DNA of 8,526 nt from Treponema sp. UBA4326 (GTDB taxonomy: Bacteria > Spirochaetota > Spirochaetia > Treponematales > Treponemataceae). The notes under the pieces were generated by a model that did not search any database, had not been told where the DNA came from, and saw only the letters and a list, made by a program, of their open reading frames with translations. Numbering within the stretch: position 1 is the stretch's first letter; each line of letters starts with the position of its first letter. The position numbers and the translations under genes are program-made. Location: the NCBI GenBank assembly GCA_002393835.1, contig DGTW01000187.1, positions 1-8,526 of the forward strand. The letters are read 5' to 3'. Of this stretch, positions 6,628-8,526 are shown one piece after another.

Positions 6628-6655
6628 TAAAAGTTAGCAGGTAGCAGTTAGGAGT
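6628..6655 (+). repeat. Four imperfect tandem heptamers after flgG
   Basis: Immediately after the flgG stop the sequence reads TAAAAGT, TAGCAGG, TAGCAGT, TAGGAGT in four consecutive 7-bp units. The last three differ from TAGCAGT by at most one base; the first is more diverged. The array ends in TTTTG and joins the GC-rich block that follows. It is non-coding for flgG and looks like a short tandem heptanucleotide repeat. Confidence 0.6.
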
Positions 6656-6660
6656 TTTTG

Positions 6661-6745
6661 AAGGGGAAAGCCTTCCCCTCGCTCCAACCGCTACGCGTTT
6701 TCCGCTACCCCTTCTACGTGGGCCTTGCCCCCGTAACGCCCCCAA
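6661..6745. repeat. GC-rich hairpin-bearing spacer block, possible dispersed repeat element
   Basis: This block between flgG and flgJ stands out from its AT-richer surroundings: 51 of the 80 bases at 6661-6740 are G or C. It holds a perfect 7-bp stem, AGGGGAA/TTCCCCT (6662-6668 and 6673-6679), a second imperfect stem ACG-GGGC/GCCC-CGT (about 6717-6735), and CCGCTAC twice 7 bp apart near 6688-6708. No T-run follows the stems, so they are not terminators. It resembles a small intergenic repeat insertion, but copy number in the genome cannot be seen from this window. Confidence 0.45.
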
Positions 6746-6771
6746 AGTTTTCTTACAGGAGAAGAATATTT

Positions 6772-7299
6772 ATGACAATCGGCGGTATTTCGGCAATTAC
6801 TAATGGCGAAGCAGCAAGTGCCAGTGCTAAACTTTCTTCAGAGAAAGGTAAATTTGACTCTCTCGTTAATGAACTTCGTGATGCTGCTAAAAAAGAAAAC
6901 ATCGGTAAAAACCTTTCTTCTTCTCAGGTCTCTTATGACGGCCGCATCAACGGCGACTGGACTTCGGGATTTTCCGGCAGCTTTATGGCTGAAAGCGACA
7001 AGACTGCCCTTCCTCATGGAGCCGCCGCAAATCAGGCTAATCCCCATGTTCAGCAAAAGACAATCGACCGCACTTCAAAACTCTACGAAAAATCACTGGA
7101 AATGGAATCTTATGTCGTCAAAATGATGCTCTCATCAATGAGAAAAACCGTAATGAAGGCCGATGGCGAGTCAAGCTACGCAAAAAACATGTACGAGGAC
7201 ATGCTCTATGACGAATATGCGACAATGATGACAAAAAACGCAGGCTTCGGACTTGCAGACCAGATGTACTTGCAGCTCAGTCAGGGCATAGAAGCATAA
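6772..7299 (+). CDS. flgJ: FlgJ-type flagellar rod-binding protein without a muramidase domain
   Basis: A 175-residue protein matching the N-terminal half of enterobacterial FlgJ, the cap/scaffold that helps rod subunits assemble in the periplasm. The rod-binding domain spans about 102-169: KLYEKSLEMESYVVKMMLSSM (start 103), then YAKNMYEDMLYDEYATMM and NAGFGLADQMYLQL, the family's GLAD motif with its closing QL. Residues 1-100 are low-complexity, rich in Ser/Ala, and presumably flexible. The peptidoglycan-hydrolase domain of E. coli FlgJ is absent, as expected for short FlgJ proteins. Start 6772 is chosen because AGGAG lies ten bases upstream; the same frame is open leftwards to a TTG at 6658, but that stretch is the GC-rich spacer and lacks family similarity. 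It is 145 bp behind flgG with no terminator between, so probably co-transcribed. It converges with the next gene. Confidence 0.88.
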   Translation: MTIGGISAITNGEAASASAKLSSEKGKFDSLVNELRDAAKKENIGKNLSSSQVSYDGRINGDWTSGFSGSFMAESDKTALPHGAAANQANPHVQQKTIDRTSKLYEKSLEMESYVVKMMLSSMRKTVMKADGESSYAKNMYEDMLYDEYATMMTKNAGFGLADQMYLQLSQGIEA

Positions 7300-7331
7300 A
7301 TTTTCAAATAGCTTGTTTTTGCATTTTCTGG

Positions 7332-8526
7332 CTAAGTGGTCAACTTCTTCTTGCTCTTTTTCTTTGGAACTATAATCGAATAATTTATTGTCTTTTCGAT
7401 TTCTTTGCCGGCTTCCAGCTCTATCGGCCAGCAAAGAGATGCAACAAAAGCGTTTCCTGAAATTGTCGGAGAATCGCTTTTTGATGACGGACGCCTGAAA
7501 ATTATGGGCATACAAACCATGTCACACATTTCGTTGGGCTCGTAGACAAAGGAAATGTCATTGGAAGTATCCGTAATCTGAGCGTAGGAAATCTTCTTTG
7601 CAGAGCGGGGAGAATCCTTTACTTCAACTTCTGTTTTCTCATCGCTGGCAATAAGCTCTACCTTGTATGAATTTGCCCTTACTGAAGAAAAATCTGTCTG
7701 TGCATAGTTAGACTCAACGACGAAAACGGCCTTTAAGTCAAAGGGACTCTCATTCTTGATGATATACTGAATCGCAAATCCGTTGGAATTCGCTATGTAT
7801 TTTTTGACCAAAGTGATGTTTGCGTTAAGTGGTGAAAAAGTACCGCTTCCAGAAAGTTTTATTTCGTGACGGTGAGCATCAAAATCAAGCTGCTTGAAAA
7901 TTACCTGGGAGAAAATTCCGCTTCCGGTCGGGTTTCCTTTTTTGTACTCTGAAAATTCATCGATTGAAAAAAGGTGGTCAACGAAAAGTCCCCTGTGATA
8001 CTTGTCCTCGAATTTGTCAAATTGCTTGATACGGCTGGGCGAATCAGCATAGTTTCCTGTATTGTGGATTATGTCAAGCTCTGAAATCTGAGCGCCAAAG
8101 AGGGAGACACAGGCATTGTACTGCTTCATGGCACAGATATATTCTTTGAAACCATCGCCATTATAATCATAGCTTGAAACGCTTTCCTTAAAGCCGTCTT
8201 TCTGCGACTCACGCACAAGTTTTTCGGCCTCGGTAAGGCTGCGGTAGGCCAGCTGGCGGACTGCATTGTTGGCAAAAACGCCGTCAGGGTCACAGACATA
8301 GGCCTCTCCGCTCTGAGCCATCCAAAGCTTTTCCCTGGCCACTTTTTTTCGGATTTTGTCTCCCTTGCACTGGTTAATCAGCATGGAAATGTACAGCATT
8401 CGGTCGTAGAGAGCCTTATTCTGCTTGTAAGTGAGAAGAAAGTTGAAAATTCCAGCTGGGGCGAAATTTGAGATAGACTCTTCGTAAGGCCTTCTGGCCC
8501 ATTTCGCTACATCAGACTGAATGCCT
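7332..8526 (-). CDS. GH57-family 4-alpha-glucanotransferase/alpha-amylase, C-terminal part (5' end cut by window edge)
   Basis: The last 397 residues of a larger protein; the frame stays open to the right edge, so the Met at 8399 is internal. The visible N-part (WARRPYEESISNF, then KLWMAQSGEAYVCDPDGVFANNAVR) resembles the segment of GH57 4-alpha-glucanotransferases where archaeal enzymes have QCNDAYWHG, i.e. the DUF1925 region. A DxNxDGxxEY motif (DYNGDGFKEY) followed by YNACVSLFGAQISELDI marks the start of the DUF1926 beta-sandwich, which runs nearly to the end. The protein would cleave or transfer alpha-1,4-glucan chains, linking it to glycogen or maltodextrin use. The catalytic Glu and Asp lie in the barrel outside the window, so activity cannot be checked. 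The C-terminus is unusually basic (PKKKSKKKLTT). The stop is 32 bp from the flgJ stop; no clear terminator separates the two converging genes. Confidence 0.82.
   Translation of the reverse strand, partial: GIQSDVAKWARRPYEESISNFAPAGIFNFLLTYKQNKALYDRMLYISMLINQCKGDKIRKKVAREKLWMAQSGEAYVCDPDGVFANNAVRQLAYRSLTEAEKLVRESQKDGFKESVSSYDYNGDGFKEYICAMKQYNACVSLFGAQISELDIIHNTGNYADSPSRIKQFDKFEDKYHRGLFVDHLFSIDEFSEYKKGNPTGSGIFSQVIFKQLDFDAHRHEIKLSGSGTFSPLNANITLVKKYIANSNGFAIQYIIKNESPFDLKAVFVVESNYAQTDFSSVRANSYKVELIASDEKTEVEVKDSPRSAKKISYAQITDTSNDISFVYEPNEMCDMVCMPIIFRRPSSKSDSPTISGNAFVASLCWPIELEAGKEIEKTINYSIIVPKKKSKKKLTT

Noticed and set aside
6658..6771. 38-residue extension of FlgJ from TTG at 6658
   Set aside because: Runs through the GC-rich repeat-like spacer, has no ribosome site, and ATG 6772 has AGGAG.
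7300..7331. Bidirectional terminator between flgJ and the GH57 gene
   Set aside because: T-rich, but only 4-bp stems (such as AAGC/GCTT) could be drawn; not enough to call.
7332..8399. A complete 355-residue gene starting at Met 8399
   Set aside because: The frame continues open to the window edge with sequence fitting the GH57 family, and no ribosome site precedes 8399.

Overview
The window looks like chromosomal DNA from a spirochaete, most likely a host-associated Treponema. The evidence is a FlgG rod protein followed by a FlgJ-type protein that has only the rod-binding domain, a large Cache-type chemoreceptor, a secreted beta-barrel-like protein, and a GH57 4-alpha-glucanotransferase-type enzyme. 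The genus call is inference from gene content; no rRNA or other taxonomic marker is present.

Layout. The left two thirds is a leftward (minus-strand) series read from about 5.7 kb down to base 1: a methyl-accepting chemotaxis protein (start 5645), murC only 11 bp behind it, a signal-peptide-bearing outer-membrane beta-barrel candidate, an intrinsic terminator, and murG running off the left edge. The barrel gene has its own clear sigma70-type promoter just after the murC stop and a leader made of two adjacent hairpins. A second possible promoter lies just before the terminator and would start a murG transcript inside the terminator stem. From about 5.74 kb the right side reads rightwards: a sigma28-type (FliA) promoter, flgG, a 145-bp spacer holding heptamer repeats and a GC-rich hairpin block, and flgJ. 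A GH57-family gene, cut by the right edge, converges on flgJ from the opposite strand.

How the genes fit together. MurC adds L-alanine to UDP-MurNAc in the cytoplasm. MurG makes lipid II at the inner face of the membrane. FlgG forms the distal rod of the periplasmic flagellum, and FlgJ is expected to help the rod assemble through the peptidoglycan. The chemoreceptor senses a periplasmic ligand and signals to CheA/CheW. The GH57 enzyme would act on alpha-glucans.

No defence system, mobile element, CRISPR array, tRNA or rRNA was recognised, and the genes themselves belong to known families. The less ordinary content is in the spacers: a 13-bp perfect inverted repeat overlapping the sigma28 promoter, the promoter/terminator overlap before murG, the double-hairpin leader of the barrel gene, and the repeat-like insert between flgG and flgJ.
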